DNA of 64,000 nt from assembly GCA_946699065.1 (NCBI GenBank), contig CAMPDV010000276.1:62001-126000 (forward strand). The letters run 5' to 3'. The notes below the pieces were generated by a model. It searched no databases. It worked only from the letters and a program-made list of their open reading frames with translations, and was not told where the DNA came from. The DNA is from Loxodes magnus (taxonomy: Eukaryota; Ciliophora; Karyorelictea; Loxodida; Loxodidae). The position numbers were made by a program, and so were the translations under genes. This document shows, one piece after another, positions 63,941-64,000 of the stretch. How positions within the stretch are numbered: position 1 is the stretch's first letter; each line of letters starts with the position of its first letter.

Positions 63941-64000
63941 TAGGTATTATCTGTGGCTATATCCAGTGATTCAGAGTTCATCGTATCGGGAAGTTATGAT

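Overview
The whole 64-kb window is one uninterrupted head-to-tail array of a 123-bp unit, about 520 copies, all on the + strand. The array enters and leaves the window in mid-unit. Each unit encodes one 41-residue WD40 (beta-propeller) repeat, with landmarks [14 protein letters not shown], SGSxDxT, VRLWDV and KTGTCKTMS. The sense frame is open in the consensus, while both other + frames and all three - frames carry an invariant stop, so the unit descends from coding sequence. I see no other gene, tRNA, rRNA, transposon, CRISPR array, promoter or unique sequence.

The array is not one intact gene. Roughly every one to three units carries an in-frame TAG, TGA or TAA, and about two dozen units carry indels of 1 or 2 bp. 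The longest open stretch is 325 codons (49568-50545, eight WD repeats). The usual open stretch is two repeats, about 78 codons. The backbone of the unit is nearly invariant from end to end, and most variation sits in two short codon clusters: A, just after GHT, and B, the residues around the Asp of SGSxDxT. These match the hypervariable, recognition-face positions known from the high-identity WD40 repeats of fungal NLR-type nonself-recognition proteins (HET-E/HET-D/HET-R of Podospora). Most stop codons also sit in cluster A or B, as parts of recurring variants.

Layout: 1-4.4 kb mixed units with a ~0.65-kb block duplicated 1476 bp apart; 4.5-12.4 kb three related blocks, two of them ~2.46 kb long and 5406 bp apart; 12.4-17.4 kb mixed units; 17.4-22.4 kb a 246-bp dimer higher-order repeat; 23.8-25.6 kb a 0.5-kb duplication; 26.8-30 kb and 37-38.5 kb related blocks 8610 bp apart; 31.2-34.2 kb a clean 1478-bp tandem duplication; 39.3-41 kb units with 2-bp insertions; 42-45 kb the more open part; 45.5-55.8 kb a higher-order repeat of about 2.5-2.95 kb; 56-64 kb units rich in SRDYT.

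Organism: not identifiable from the sequence. Consensus GC is about 45%, there are no ribosome-binding sites, and a very large decayed but homogeneous repeat array points to a eukaryote (protist, alga or fungus) rather than a bacterium, with low confidence. My working idea is a reservoir or expansion of hypervariable WD40 repeats, either a silent archive related to an expressed recognition gene elsewhere or a satellite-like relic of one. The window alone cannot decide between these.
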